A stretch of 41,040 nt of DNA. It comes from Pirellula staleyi DSM 6068 (lineage in GTDB: Bacteria; Planctomycetota; Planctomycetia; Pirellulales; Pirellulaceae). Below the pieces are notes generated by a model that saw nothing but the letters and a program-made list of their open reading frames with translations, made no database searches and was not told the origin of the DNA. Both the position numbers and the translations under genes were made by a program. The DNA lies in NCBI GenBank assembly GCA_945870455.1, contig CAMBSL010000022.1:1-41040 (forward strand), read 5' to 3'. Of the stretch, positions 19,693 to 28,162 are shown piece by piece. The first letter of the stretch is position 1. Every line of letters begins with the position of its first letter.

Positions 19693-19833
19693 GATAAGCT
19701 GTTATCACCGAAAAAGATCCACAGGGACAGCCAAGACTTAAACCGGGATATTTGGCCTGAATCAGTGATAATTAAATTGACAAATCAGAGATAACTCCGG
19801 TAAATTCAGCGATAACTAACCCAAACCGGGATA
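19693..19833. repeat. GATAA repeat cluster
   Basis: Direct words TCAGTGATAA (19762), TCAGAGATAA (19785) and TCAGCGATAA (19806) are spaced 23 and 21 bp apart, about two helical turns. AAACCGGGATA occurs at 19740-19750 and again at 19823-19833, 83 bp apart. An inverted pair GATAA-GCTG-TTATC is at 19693-19706. Spaced iterons like this suit a recombinase, transposase or regulator binding region. No matching protein is encoded nearby. Confidence 0.6.
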
Positions 19834-20004
19834 AAAACAAGTTCGCGTATCTATCCATTCTCATCTGATAGAGTTCGCGTTCAACTGTCGCGTAACCAGC
19901 TTTTCCAAAAATCTCTCTGCTAAGTCTTGCCTCTTTTGGACGGCCTGCGAACAATTCCTGCGTTCCGTCTACGTCCCACAACAAATCGAAAGCGAGTAGA
20001 AGTT

Positions 20005-20760
20005 ATGAAGACAAGAAGATTGTTCGCCGAGCGTCTAGAAGATCGAAAGATGTTTACCGTATCTGCCGTTCTGGCAGGCGGTGTTTTAAACGTGAGTGGT
20101 AGTGATCAGTCCGAAGCCTTTACTCTGCGCTATCTCAAATCAACAGACAAGCTGACCTTAAGTGTTGGAAGCCAATTCTTCACCTTTAAAGCAAGTAGCG
20201 TCGGACAGATAGTCGCAAATCTTGGTGCTGGTAATGACAATTGGAATGGTTTAGCAACGGGTTTCAAAGCTCCTCAAACAATCCGTGGTGGAGCGGGAAA
20301 TGATTCGATCACGACGGGAGAAGGAAACGATACAATAATCGGGGACTCCGGAAATGACACATTGATTCCTTGGGCCGGTGCGGATCGAGTGTTTGGAGGT
20401 ACTGGAAACGATTGGATTGGTCTGTCGAATGGCGACGGAGGAAGCTTCGGATATCCAAATGATTTTGGCTATGGTGAAGAAGGAGACGACACAATGGTTG
20501 GAGGCACTAACGATCAAATTTTTGGCGGTGACGGAAACGATTTATTGACCGCTTCTGGAATTGGTGCTTTCGGTGGAACATACATGGACGGCGGCAACGG
20601 CGACGATCGTTTCCGCGCGAGACAGGGTCAGTATCGCGCTAGAGACACAATTGTCGGAGGCAACGGTTACGACGTACTCGAAACCTATGACGTAGACCCA
20701 CGCACTCTTGTAATGTATGAAAACATCCCACGAGGTGCGTCGCTCGAAAGAATCGCATAG
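20005..20760 (+). CDS. RTX-type calcium-binding repeat protein with planctomycete N-terminus
   Basis: A 251-residue protein. The N-terminus MKTRRLFAERLEDRKMF matches the LExR-xL style leader seen in many large planctomycete surface or secreted proteins, with no classical signal peptide. Residues ~95-215 hold about seven hemolysin-type nonapeptides (GGAGNDSIT, GEGNDTIIG, DSGNDTLIP, GTGNDWIG, GEEGDDTMV, GGDGNDLLT, GGNGDDRFR) that bind calcium as a parallel beta-roll. It is much shorter than typical RTX proteins and has no enzymatic domain. ATG 20005 is chosen because it begins the conserved leader. An attC-like site follows 52 bp after the stop, so it may be an integron cassette gene. Confidence 0.8.
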   Translation: MKTRRLFAERLEDRKMFTVSAVLAGGVLNVSGSDQSEAFTLRYLKSTDKLTLSVGSQFFTFKASSVGQIVANLGAGNDNWNGLATGFKAPQTIRGGAGNDSITTGEGNDTIIGDSGNDTLIPWAGADRVFGGTGNDWIGLSNGDGGSFGYPNDFGYGEEGDDTMVGGTNDQIFGGDGNDLLTASGIGAFGGTYMDGGNGDDRFRARQGQYRARDTIVGGNGYDVLETYDVDPRTLVMYENIPRGASLERIA

Positions 20761-20811
20761 GCGATTCTCATTAGCACATGCAAATCGTTACTAACAAACA
20801 CTGCTATGGAC

Positions 20812-20900
20812 GCGAACAAAGCATTGGACCGAAGTGCTCGATCGACGCGCCCTGACGTGGTAACATTTCCTACTCGCACTCGGTCAATGCGGGCGTTCTG
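20812..20900 (+). other. attC-like integron recombination site
   Basis: An imperfect inverted repeat with attC geometry. AAC (20815-20817) faces GTT (20895-20897), the R''/R' ends. An unpaired spacer AAA faces GGGC. GCATTG (20821-20826) pairs with CAATGC (20885-20890), ACCG (20828-20831) with CGGT (20881-20884), and AGTGC (20833-20837) with GCACT (20876-20880). The two bulged bases, G20827 and A20832, are both on the 5' arm, as extrahelical bases are in attC sites. The 38-nt middle is the variable terminal part. The R box after GTT (CTGT) departs from the GTTRRRY consensus. It lies 3' of the RTX gene in cassette orientation. Confidence 0.6.
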
Positions 20901-20940
20901 TGCTGTATCGGCTAACCGAACACGACACAAGAAGCACGTG

Positions 20941-21147
20941 ATGCCTAATCTATTCATTTCATGCAAGAGCGAAGACCGCTCGCGCGCTGAGCAGCGTAGC
21001 GATATCTTAGTTGATAGTGGGTTTACCACGTGGTGGGACACGTCCGTGGTCGCGGGAGAACGATTCGCCGATACGATTAACGACGAACTAAACAAAGCGA
21101 AGGCTGCGATCGTTCTGTGGTCGAAACTCAGATGGAACTCCAAATAG
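20941..21147 (+). pseudogene. truncated TIR-domain protein
   Basis: A 68-residue frame matching the first half of a bacterial TIR domain. The first strand is MPNLFISCKSEDRSRAEQ, the BB-loop side is GFTTWWDTSVVAGERFAD, and the third helix and strand are INDELNKAKAAIVLWSK. It then stops after LRWNSK, before the region that carries the catalytic Glu of NAD-cleaving TIRs. A complete TIR domain is about 130-150 residues. It follows directly after the attC-like site, so it may be a damaged cassette. ATG 20941 has an AAGAAG ribosome-site-like sequence. It may be a remnant or a half-domain inhibitor; a remnant is likelier. Confidence 0.6.
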
Positions 21148-21170
21148 ATTCAAACTACCGAGGAGCGGTT

Positions 21171-22100
21171 ATGCAAGTCGATGACGAAGGCTCTGTTTTA
21201 AGCACACCGGGACAGTATAAAATTGCTGTGTAAAATACGGTGTACGATCTCAAAAACGTGGCAATCTCGCAACGCGGCGTCGGAGCGCCGCAGGGGCTCG
21301 CCACCTGGGGGATGTCCGGCTGTTACGGCGTGGCGGTGTTCGGGGGACAGAACAATAACCCCCAAGTCAACTTTCTGGCGCTGTTCCACGCCTCGGGAGG
21401 GCTGACCACCGATCTCCTTAATAAATTCCTCATGCACCTCGAAGGGAAGTTGCCCCAACCTGGCGGCAACTTCCAGTGGGTCCTTGTGATGTCCCAAGGA
21501 GATGAACGAGAACAAGGTTTCTTATGGACATCCTTAGGACGTGAAGCCCCAACCACTCAGTTATTCAAAACCCAACCCAACAACGTTTACATAATGAATG
21601 GCCCCGCGCCGGGCGGGTCTAGGGACGCGTTTGCCGTCGATTTCGGTGGGCACTGGGGCAGTCTGGGCGACCAAATTATCAACCCGCCACCGTGGAGTGT
21701 GGCACCGGGAGCTGAAGGGTTGGTTCGCGTCGGTAATCCTCCTGGGCGGCGAGGATGCTGCTACATATCCTCGGCATGTTGCCAACACCTGGGCTTACCC
21801 GACGATTGCGAGGAACTTGAGACGCTTCGAGGGTTTCGGCCAACGCGGCTCGTATGGGATTCAAATCCACATAGGCCGCACAAGCCAGTAGCGACTCTTC
21901 TCAAGAATCCGAACTGCCTTAAACCGACTTTGCCAAAATCGACCAAGCCCCTTGCCTTCTTCACCATTGGCTCGGAGTGCAATGTACTGACAGAGCAGTC
22001 GCATCCACCAAGAAATGTCGCTCAAACGGGATCGGACGGCTGCCAGCTTGACCGGATCGTTTCGAATGGAATTCAGGTCCCACAGTCCAGTCTCCCATAG
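21171..22100 (+). pseudogene. candidate CheD/CNF1/BLF1-like cysteine deamidase, interrupted near its start
   Basis: The frame 21240-22100 (GTG start) is open. The same frame continues upstream across one TAA (21231-21233) to ATG 21171, which has a strong GAGGAG ribosome site at 21160-21165. This suggests that an original start at 21171 was cut by a nonsense codon, leaving a 20-residue leader MQVDDEGSVLSTPGQYKIAV. The key block is GLATWGMSGCYGVAVF followed by NFLALFHASGG: counted from the GTG, Thr22, Cys28 and His50. This T-x5-C...H order and the SGC motif recall the glutamine deamidases CheD, CNF1 and BLF1. Past about 21720 the frame runs antisense to a transposase remnant and may not be real protein. 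The family assignment is a hypothesis. Confidence 0.35.
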
Positions 22101-22110
22101 TGCCCTCCGT
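21800..22110 (-). pseudogene. IS200/RAYT-type tyrosine transposase remnant
   Basis: Minus-strand translation from 22110 reads through RSRLSDISWWMRLLCQYIA and GRFWQSRFKAVRILEKS. After a frameshift at about 21885 it continues as LLACAAYVDLNPIRAALAET. This is the conserved C-terminal half of the planctomycete REP-associated (Y1, IS200-like) transposase family, including the DLNPIRA signature. The N-terminal part with the HUH motif and catalytic Tyr is missing, and the C-terminal end diverges after LEAS. It is therefore truncated at both ends and frameshifted, and lies antisense to the end of the deamidase-like frame. Confidence 0.7.
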
Positions 22111-22187
22111 GTTATGATGAAAAGTCAATCACCACGACGACGAAGCAATCGGAAATGAGTATATACTAAAATCAAGCAACATAGCGA

Positions 22188-22199
22188 ACGCTAGCGTTT
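22188..22199. repeat. 12-bp perfect palindrome
   Basis: AACGCTAGCGTT, self-complementary over 12 bp, lies between the transposase remnant and trpA. It shares the GCTAGC centre with the hairpin upstream of the RND gene. Confidence 0.6.
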
Positions 22200-22249
22200 T
22201 GACCGCTCTGCCAAAAAACGAGAGGCTCCCTCGGGGCCCCCTCCCACAC

Positions 22250-22288
22250 TGCCTTGTGCTGCGGATCGTTCAGGCTTTCCGGCTAAAC
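22250..22288 (+). repeat. 39-bp dispersed repeat, right copy
   Basis: Same orientation as 19409-19447, with two substitutions. It overlaps the last 19 bp of trpA (stop at 22270 on the minus strand), so the repeat supplies the final codons of TrpA. This places the islet boundary directly at the trpA 3' end. Confidence 0.85.
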
Positions 22289-23088
22289 TTTGAACTCATC
22301 GCGAAAATCAAGCTTGAGACCAGTTCCTCGATGGCTTTCAATGCTTCCGATTCCGATTTCGACGCCTGCTCCATCATCCGGACAATCGCCGAACCTACGA
22401 TTAGCCCATCCGACACGGGGGCGAGCAAGCGGACATGTTCCGGCTTGGAGATCCCAAAACCGATGCAAATCGGGAGCGGTGTTCGTTCGCGCAGCCAAGA
22501 GACGCGATCTACCAAGTCGGGAGGAAGTTCGGTTCTTTCGCCTGTAATCCCCGTGACACTAACGAAATAGAGGAAACCGCTAGAATGCTCCGCGATTTTT
22601 AAAGCCCGTTCACGCGGTGTTGTAGGCGTCACCAATTGGATTAAATTGAAGTTCCTCGCTTGGCAAATGCGGGCCAACGATTCACTTTCTTCCACCAAAA
22701 GGTCCGGTACAATCGTGCCGGAAAAACCTGCCTTGAGGGCTGAATCCACATAATGCTCCGGGCCTTGGCGATGAATCATTGCATAGCTCACCATCGAAAC
22801 CAGTGGCATGCTGAGATTGGTCCGCTCCGCTGAGATCTCGCTGAATATGTCTTTCAGTTTGACCTTGGTCGCCAACGCTCGCGTGTAGGACGCTTGAATG
22901 ACGGGTCCGTCAGCGATTGGATCGCTATATGGAATTCCAACTTCTGCCATTGAGCAGCCCAGTTGGTCCAGCTTTCGCAATACAAGCCTCGTGAAGCCAA
23001 GGTTTGGATCTGCCGCGGTAACAAACGGCATAAACGCCTTCTTGCCCTGCGATTTAAGCCGAACAAACAAATCATCGATCGCTGTCAT
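22270..23088 (-). CDS. trpA: tryptophan synthase alpha chain
   Basis: Cleaves indole-3-glycerol phosphate to indole and glyceraldehyde-3-phosphate; forms the alpha2beta2 complex with TrpB. 272 residues, family about 268. With the ATG at 23088 the catalytic residues number Glu49 (SMAEVGIPYSDP) and Asp60 (IADGP), exactly as in Salmonella TrpA, which supports this start over the TTG one codon upstream. The phosphate-binding loop GFGISKPEHV and GSAIV follow. The last codons fall inside the 39-bp dispersed repeat, so the extreme C-terminus may have been replaced. It follows trpB by about 98 bp. Confidence 0.95.
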   Translation of the reverse strand: MTAIDDLFVRLKSQGKKAFMPFVTAADPNLGFTRLVLRKLDQLGCSMAEVGIPYSDPIADGPVIQASYTRALATKVKLKDIFSEISAERTNLSMPLVSMVSYAMIHRQGPEHYVDSALKAGFSGTIVPDLLVEESESLARICQARNFNLIQLVTPTTPRERALKIAEHSSGFLYFVSVTGITGERTELPPDLVDRVSWLRERTPLPICIGFGISKPEHVRLLAPVSDGLIVGSAIVRMMEQASKSESEALKAIEELVSSLIFAMSSKFSRKA

Positions 23089-23186
23089 CAAATATTACGT
23101 TCTAAAAACGGCCGTGCCGGTTCGACATTGAGGTTCACAAAACGGATAGCATACAAGAAATTCGTTGATCCGAAAGCTGTTGAACT

Positions 23187-24434
23187 CTACCATTCTTGAC
23201 CGCGAAGTCGAGCTAACTCGGCAGCGTCTTTGTCGCCTCGCCCCGAAAGGCATATGACTAGATGCTGGTCCGGCGTCATCGTCTTCGCCGTCTCTGCAGC
23301 CTTCGCCACCGCATGGCACGTTTCCAATGCGGTCAGTATCCCCTCATTGCGTGCTAAGAAGTCAAATGCGCCAAGGGCGTCGTCATCTCGACAGGAAGTG
23401 TACTCGACGCGACTGGAGTCTTTCCAATAACTGTGTTCGGGTCCAACTCCAGGATAGTCCAATCCCGCCGACATCGAATGAACATCGCTTGTCTGGCCAT
23501 CTTCGTCTTGCATGACATAGCTGTACGAACCATGAAGTACTCCCGGCGAACCATAGCTTAACGGCGATGCGTGTTCGCCCGACGTCGAACCTCGTCCTCC
23601 TGCTTCGACGCCAATCAATCGAACACTGTGGTCGTCTACAAACGGATAGAACATTCCCGCCGCATTGCTTCCTCCACCGACGCAGGCCACGATCGTGTCA
23701 GGCAGCCTACCGAATGAGCTCAAGCACTGCTCCCGGCATTCGCGACCGATGACGCTCTGAAAATCACGGACCATCATTGGAAATGGATGTGGACCGATGA
23801 CAGAACCAATAATGTAGTGCGTGTTCTCGACACTGGACATCCAGTCCCGCATGGCCTCATTCACTGCATCCCGCAACGTCCGCGATCCACTTTCAACCGG
23901 CCGCACTTCAGCACCCATCAATCGCATACTGAACACATTAGGTTTCTGACGCCTTACGTCTTCCGAGCCCATATAGACAACACAGGGCAAGCCAAAGTGC
24001 GCACAGGCTGTTGCCGATGCAACCCCATGCTGCCCAGCCCCCGTCTCGGCAATCACGCGTGTCTTCTTCATGCGAAGCGTCAGCAAAGCTTGACCAAGCG
24101 TGTTGTTAATTTTGTGAGCACCGGTGTGATTGAGATCTTCGCGTTTCAACCAAATTTGAGCTCCACCCAACTGCTTGCTTAAGCGTTTTGCATGATACAG
24201 TGGTGAGGGTCGGCCGACGAACCGATGCAGCAACTCGTTCAGTTCCGCATGGAAATCAGGATCTTGCATGGCCCGATTGTATTCTACAATCAGTTCGTCC
24301 AATGCACGTGTCAGCGTCTCGGGAACATACCGCCCGCCAAAGTCGCCAAAGCGACCATTCAGGTCAGGTACTTGTTTGGTGGCAGTCGTCTCAACAGAAC
24401 GATTCACCACGTTTGGGGATGGAGCAAGGCTCAT
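23187..24434 (-). CDS. trpB: tryptophan synthase beta chain
   Basis: PLP enzyme joining indole and serine to tryptophan. 415 residues from ATG 24434; the family is about 395-410. It has the start [15 protein letters not shown], the PLP lysine in HTGAHKINN, the catalytic Glu/Gly region [11 protein letters not shown], the phosphate-binding [10 protein letters not shown] and a C-terminal CLSGRGDKD. The open frame reaches 24509, but the extra residues are unlike TrpB and would overlap the upstream gene. Upstream are the cysteine desulfurase (71-bp gap) and typA, and downstream is trpA, probably one transcript. Confidence 0.95.
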   Translation of the reverse strand: MSLAPSPNVVNRSVETTATKQVPDLNGRFGDFGGRYVPETLTRALDELIVEYNRAMQDPDFHAELNELLHRFVGRPSPLYHAKRLSKQLGGAQIWLKREDLNHTGAHKINNTLGQALLTLRMKKTRVIAETGAGQHGVASATACAHFGLPCVVYMGSEDVRRQKPNVFSMRLMGAEVRPVESGSRTLRDAVNEAMRDWMSSVENTHYIIGSVIGPHPFPMMVRDFQSVIGRECREQCLSSFGRLPDTIVACVGGGSNAAGMFYPFVDDHSVRLIGVEAGGRGSTSGEHASPLSYGSPGVLHGSYSYVMQDEDGQTSDVHSMSAGLDYPGVGPEHSYWKDSSRVEYTSCRDDDALGAFDFLARNEGILTALETCHAVAKAAETAKTMTPDQHLVICLSGRGDKDAAELARLRGQEW

Positions 24435-24505
24435 TCGATCTCTAGATCGTTGGAGGAAAGTACGCTGCACAAGAATTACTATTGTCGATCCGCCGGATTC
24501 CTCGG

Positions 24506-25696
24506 TCAAGCGTTAAACGCAGCAAGTTTTGCATGTGCTCTTCCAATCCATTCCGCAGTCTGACGAACCTCTGCTTCGGTGTTGAATCGTCCTATCCCAA
24601 ACCGCAAACTTGCTCTGGCCTGATCCTCGCTCAACCCGATACCGATCAGGACGTGGCTAGGATGAGGCTCTACTGACGTGCAAGCACTACCGCTGCTTAC
24701 CGCCAGATCGGGCAATTCCAACATCAACGATTGACCGTCTACCTTAGGGAAACACACGTTGAGATTGTTAACTAGCCGAGTCGAATTAGATTGAATAGGG
24801 ACATCCCAATCCGGACCATTTAGGTGTAGACCGTCAATCTGTTCATTCAATAACACCCAAAGCAAGTTGCGTAAGTAGGCTTGCTGCAGCATGTCCGTCG
24901 GCAGATTTGACTCAACGACTTCAATCGCTTTCGCCATTCCCAGGATTCCAACGCTGTTCAGAGTTCCTGACCTAAGGTTGAACTGCTGACCACCGCCAAC
25001 AATTTGAGCTTGAATTCGCACTGCCTCCGGCGATTGCCGAACAAATAAACCGCCAATCCCTTTTGGACCATAGAATTTGTGTGCGGAAAAGCTCAGTAAA
25101 TCGACTCCCATCGATTGGACGTCCATCGGCAATCGCCCAATTGCTTGAGTTGCATCGGTATGCAGCGGAACCCCCCATCGCTGACAGAGTTTCGAAATCT
25201 CCGCCAAAGGCTGAATGGTCCCTATCTCATTATTAGCCAGCATGACACTGACTATCGCCGTATCTGCATTGATGCACTCCGCCGCTAGCGACAAGTCAAT
25301 TCCGCCTGCAAACGGATGCTGGTTTGGGAAAACCGGCAGTCGGACTACTTCGAAGCCATGTTTTTCCAACCGGACTAACGGATCCAAAATTGCCCTGTGC
25401 TCTGTGACGGCGGAAACGATTCGACGTCGCGTTTGCTTGGGATGCATGGCAACGCCGAAAAGTGCCAAATTGTTGCTCTCAGTTGCTCCGCTTGTGATGA
25501 TGATTTCATCAGGCTCTGCATTCAAGTGCGAAGCAATCTTCTGTGTCGCGCCCGCAACAAGTTCCGCTACTAATCTACCAGCCTCGTGGGTCGTGCTCCC
25601 CGGGTTTGCATAATGTGTCTCCATTATGCGAACCATGACGTCGATCACGTTCGGATCAATGCAAGTGGTTGAGTGGTTATCGAGGTAAATAGGCAT
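24506..25696 (-). CDS. cysteine desulfurase (NifS/IscS family)
   Basis: PLP enzyme releasing sulfur from cysteine for Fe-S clusters and thiolation. 396 residues. The N-terminus [10 protein letters not shown] and [13 protein letters not shown] are typical, the PLP Lys is in [14 protein letters not shown], and the persulfide Cys lies in [18 protein letters not shown], characteristic of group I. ATG 25696 gives the canonical start. No iscU, iscA or iscR gene is adjacent; the neighbours are typA and trpB. Whether it is the general IscS or a dedicated tRNA sulfur donor cannot be decided. Confidence 0.92.
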   Translation of the reverse strand: MPIYLDNHSTTCIDPNVIDVMVRIMETHYANPGSTTHEAGRLVAELVAGATQKIASHLNAEPDEIIITSGATESNNLALFGVAMHPKQTRRRIVSAVTEHRAILDPLVRLEKHGFEVVRLPVFPNQHPFAGGIDLSLAAECINADTAIVSVMLANNEIGTIQPLAEISKLCQRWGVPLHTDATQAIGRLPMDVQSMGVDLLSFSAHKFYGPKGIGGLFVRQSPEAVRIQAQIVGGGQQFNLRSGTLNSVGILGMAKAIEVVESNLPTDMLQQAYLRNLLWVLLNEQIDGLHLNGPDWDVPIQSNSTRLVNNLNVCFPKVDGQSLMLELPDLAVSSGSACTSVEPHPSHVLIGIGLSEDQARASLRFGIGRFNTEAEVRQTAEWIGRAHAKLAAFNA

Positions 25697-25810
25697 TTGC
25701 GGAAACCACTGAAACCAATAGGCTCTTCGGTGGCACCCGGCAGGTGCGACCGTCGGAAGGTCACCCTTGCTGAAAGTGACTTTGTACTTTCGGTAAGGCT
25801 AGCTTGGTCA

Positions 25811-27640
25811 CTACCCGATAGCCAATTCGCCGGGTGACTTGGTCTGTCGGCGACGTTCGTTTTCTCGCAAGAACACTTTGCGGATGCGAATGATGTTGGG
25901 AGTTACTTCCACCAATTCATCGTCTTCGATGTACTCAAGAGCCGCTTCGAGAAAAATCTGACGGTGCGGTTTGAGGATGATGTTCTCATCGCTACCTGCC
26001 GCTCGAACGTTCGTCAATTTCTTTTCTTTGGTGGGGTTTACACACAAATCGTTGTCGCGAGCATTTTCACCAACCACCATGCCTTCGTAGACGTCGTCCC
26101 CCGGTGCAACAAATAGTTCCGCGCGGTCTTGCAATGCAAACAATGTATAAGGGATTGCTCGGCCTGGTACCATGGAGACAAGTACACCGTTGGCACGGCG
26201 CGGCAAGTCCGCTTCCATGGGTTGATAGCCCGAAAATCGATGGTGAATGATGGCTGTGCCTTGAGTTGCGTTAAGCATTTTCGTTCTCACGCCGATCAGT
26301 CCACGGGCGGGGATTGAAAACCGCAACAAAGTGTATTCTCCTCGCGGTGTCATCTCGTCGAGTATTCCACGTCGATTGCCAACCAATTCCATAATCGGAC
26401 CAACCTTGTCCGTTGGCACCTCGACATTGAGAACTTCGTAAGGTTCTTGGAGTTTGCCATCGATTTGCTTCAAAACGACCCGCGGCTTGCTGACGCTCAT
26501 TTCGTAGCCTTCGCGACGCATGGTTTCGATCAGCACGGACAAGTGCAAAACACCTCGCCCTCGTACCGCAAACGCTTCGGTACCCTCTAATGGTCGTACA
26601 CGCAACGCTACGTTGCGCTCAAGTTCTTTTTCAAGTCTTGCTTTCAATTGCCGTGTCGTGACATATTTGCCGTCACGACCTGCCAATGGAGAAGTATTAA
26701 CGCTGAATATCATTTCCAATGTGGGCTCGTCGACACGCAGTCGAGGTAGAGCGTTGAGCTCTCCTCGGTTGCAAATCGTGTCGCCAATTTCGATATCCGT
26801 CAGGCCAACCACAGCGACAATGTCTCCCGCTGACGCCATCTCCGTATCGATTCGACCGAGCTTGTCGAAAATCTGAAGATTGGCAATTGTGGCAGGCACA
26901 ACGCGTCCCTCCTCTTTTGCCAAGTCAACCGTTTGTCCCTTTTTCATGGTGCCGCACTGAATTCGACCGATTGCAATCCGGCCAACGTAGTCCGACCAGT
27001 CCAAATTTGTGACCAGCATCTGCAATGGTGCGTCTGGCTCGACCTCGGGTCCAGGGATTTTTTCGAGGATCATGTCTAGCAACGGCACCATGTTTTCTCC
27101 TGGAACTTTCCAGTCAAGCGTGGCATAGCCGCTTCGTCCCGAAGCAAAGATAATGTCGAAATGGTCCATGAAGTGCTCGCCACCCAAGTCGACGAGCAGC
27201 ATCAGCGCTTCCTCGATGACTTCATTGCAGCGCGCGTCGGGTCGATCGATCTTGTTGATGACGACGATCGGCTTGACGCCCTGTTCGAGGGCTTTCGAAA
27301 GAACAAATCGGGTCTGCGGCATCGGACCTTCCGACGCATCCATCAAGACCAATGCTCCATCTGCCATTCGGACGACGCGCTCCACTTCACCTCCGAAGTC
27401 CGCGTGACCGGGGGTGTCGATCAAGTTGATCTTCACGCCCTTGTACTCGATCGCGATATTCTTCGACAGAATCGTAATGCCGCGTTCTTTTTCAAGGTCG
27501 TTGCTGTCGAGAATGCAGGTCCCTTGAAGCTGCGAGTCGCGATACTGACCGCTCTGCTTGAGCAAACAATCGACCATCGTGGTTTTGCCGTGGTCGACGT
27601 GAGCGATGATGACAATATTTCGGATGTCGTTGCGACGCAT
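25811..27640 (-). CDS. typA: translational GTPase TypA/BipA
   Basis: Ribosome-binding GTPase involved in assembly and stress adaptation. 609 residues, the usual length. The G1 motif is HVDHGKTTMVDCLL, G3 DTPGHADFGGEVERV and G4 NKIDRPDAR, followed by the EF-G-like domains and the TypA-specific C-terminal domain (PRGEYTLLRFSIPARGLIG). It starts 60 bp after the ndk stop and ends 115 bp before the cysteine desulfurase start, on the same strand. Confidence 0.96.
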   Translation of the reverse strand: MRRNDIRNIVIIAHVDHGKTTMVDCLLKQSGQYRDSQLQGTCILDSNDLEKERGITILSKNIAIEYKGVKINLIDTPGHADFGGEVERVVRMADGALVLMDASEGPMPQTRFVLSKALEQGVKPIVVINKIDRPDARCNEVIEEALMLLVDLGGEHFMDHFDIIFASGRSGYATLDWKVPGENMVPLLDMILEKIPGPEVEPDAPLQMLVTNLDWSDYVGRIAIGRIQCGTMKKGQTVDLAKEEGRVVPATIANLQIFDKLGRIDTEMASAGDIVAVVGLTDIEIGDTICNRGELNALPRLRVDEPTLEMIFSVNTSPLAGRDGKYVTTRQLKARLEKELERNVALRVRPLEGTEAFAVRGRGVLHLSVLIETMRREGYEMSVSKPRVVLKQIDGKLQEPYEVLNVEVPTDKVGPIMELVGNRRGILDEMTPRGEYTLLRFSIPARGLIGVRTKMLNATQGTAIIHHRFSGYQPMEADLPRRANGVLVSMVPGRAIPYTLFALQDRAELFVAPGDDVYEGMVVGENARDNDLCVNPTKEKKLTNVRAAGSDENIILKPHRQIFLEAALEYIEDDELVEVTPNIIRIRKVFLRENERRRQTKSPGELAIG

Positions 27641-27700
27641 TGGGATTGTTCAGTTGTTTAAGGAAGCGCTGTGCTAGGTGATTTGAGTTCGAAACGGGTT

Positions 27701-28162
27701 TTAAGATTCGTCGCCAGCACGGAAGCTGCCAACCAACGTCGGGGTATATTCGCAGATCTCGTTCGGTTGAAAGTAAATTGCCAATTCACGGTTCGCAGAC
27801 TCTTCGCTATCCGAAGCGTGTACGAGATTCATTTGACGCGAGCTAGAAAAGTCACCTCGAATGGTGCCTGGAGCAGCCTTGAGTCCGTTGGTGGCACCAA
27901 GCATTTCTCGCACGACTCGGATCACTTCAAGACCTTCAACCGCCATCGCAACAATCGGGGAGGACGTAATGAACTCCTCAAGATTTGGATAGAATGGCTT
28001 GCTAACGTGTTCTGCATAGTGCTGCTTGGACATCGCCGGTGTAATTCGCAACATCTTCATGGCGATGACATTGAGTCCCTTGCGCTCCAATCGGCCAATA
28101 ATTTCGCCGATTAATCGACGTTCAACGCAGTCTGGTTTAAGAAGGACAAGAGTCTTTTGCAT
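27701..28162 (-). CDS. ndk: nucleoside diphosphate kinase
   Basis: Transfers the gamma phosphate between nucleoside di- and triphosphates through a phospho-histidine. 153 residues. QKTLVLLKPDCVERRLIGEI opens it, and the active-site His lies in NLVHASDSEESANREL, the family signature. It is the first gene of the minus-strand housekeeping run and is divergent from the sulfatase upstream. Confidence 0.97.
   Translation of the reverse strand: MQKTLVLLKPDCVERRLIGEIIGRLERKGLNVIAMKMLRITPAMSKQHYAEHVSKPFYPNLEEFITSSPIVAMAVEGLEVIRVVREMLGATNGLKAAPGTIRGDFSSSRQMNLVHASDSEESANRELAIYFQPNEICEYTPTLVGSFRAGDES

Larger units (their letters stand above)
19268..20004. other. repeat-bearing intergenic stretch
   Basis: There is no supported gene in these ~740 bp. 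They hold a hairpin (19358-19381), the left copy of a 39-bp repeat (19409-19447), a GATAA-type inverted repeat (19693-19706), a cluster of direct GATAA repeats (19740-19833) and a diverged third copy of the 39-bp repeat near 19945-19985. A minus-strand frame of 70 codons (19772-19984) begins with LWDVDGTQ, faintly like a transposase fragment, but is too short and unassigned to call a gene. Confidence 0.55.

Noticed and set aside
19762-19815. GATAA repeats as CRISPR
   Set aside because: Conserved words are only 10 bp with short gaps and no repeat-spacer regularity.
19772-19984. 70-codon minus-strand frame LWDVDGTQ...
   Set aside because: Slight resemblance to a transposase fragment only; short, without a family match I can defend, and its end runs through the GATAA repeats.
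21598-21891. 97-codon plus-strand frame overlapping the deamidase-like frame
   Set aside because: It lies partly antisense to the transposase remnant, has no ribosome site and no recognised motif.
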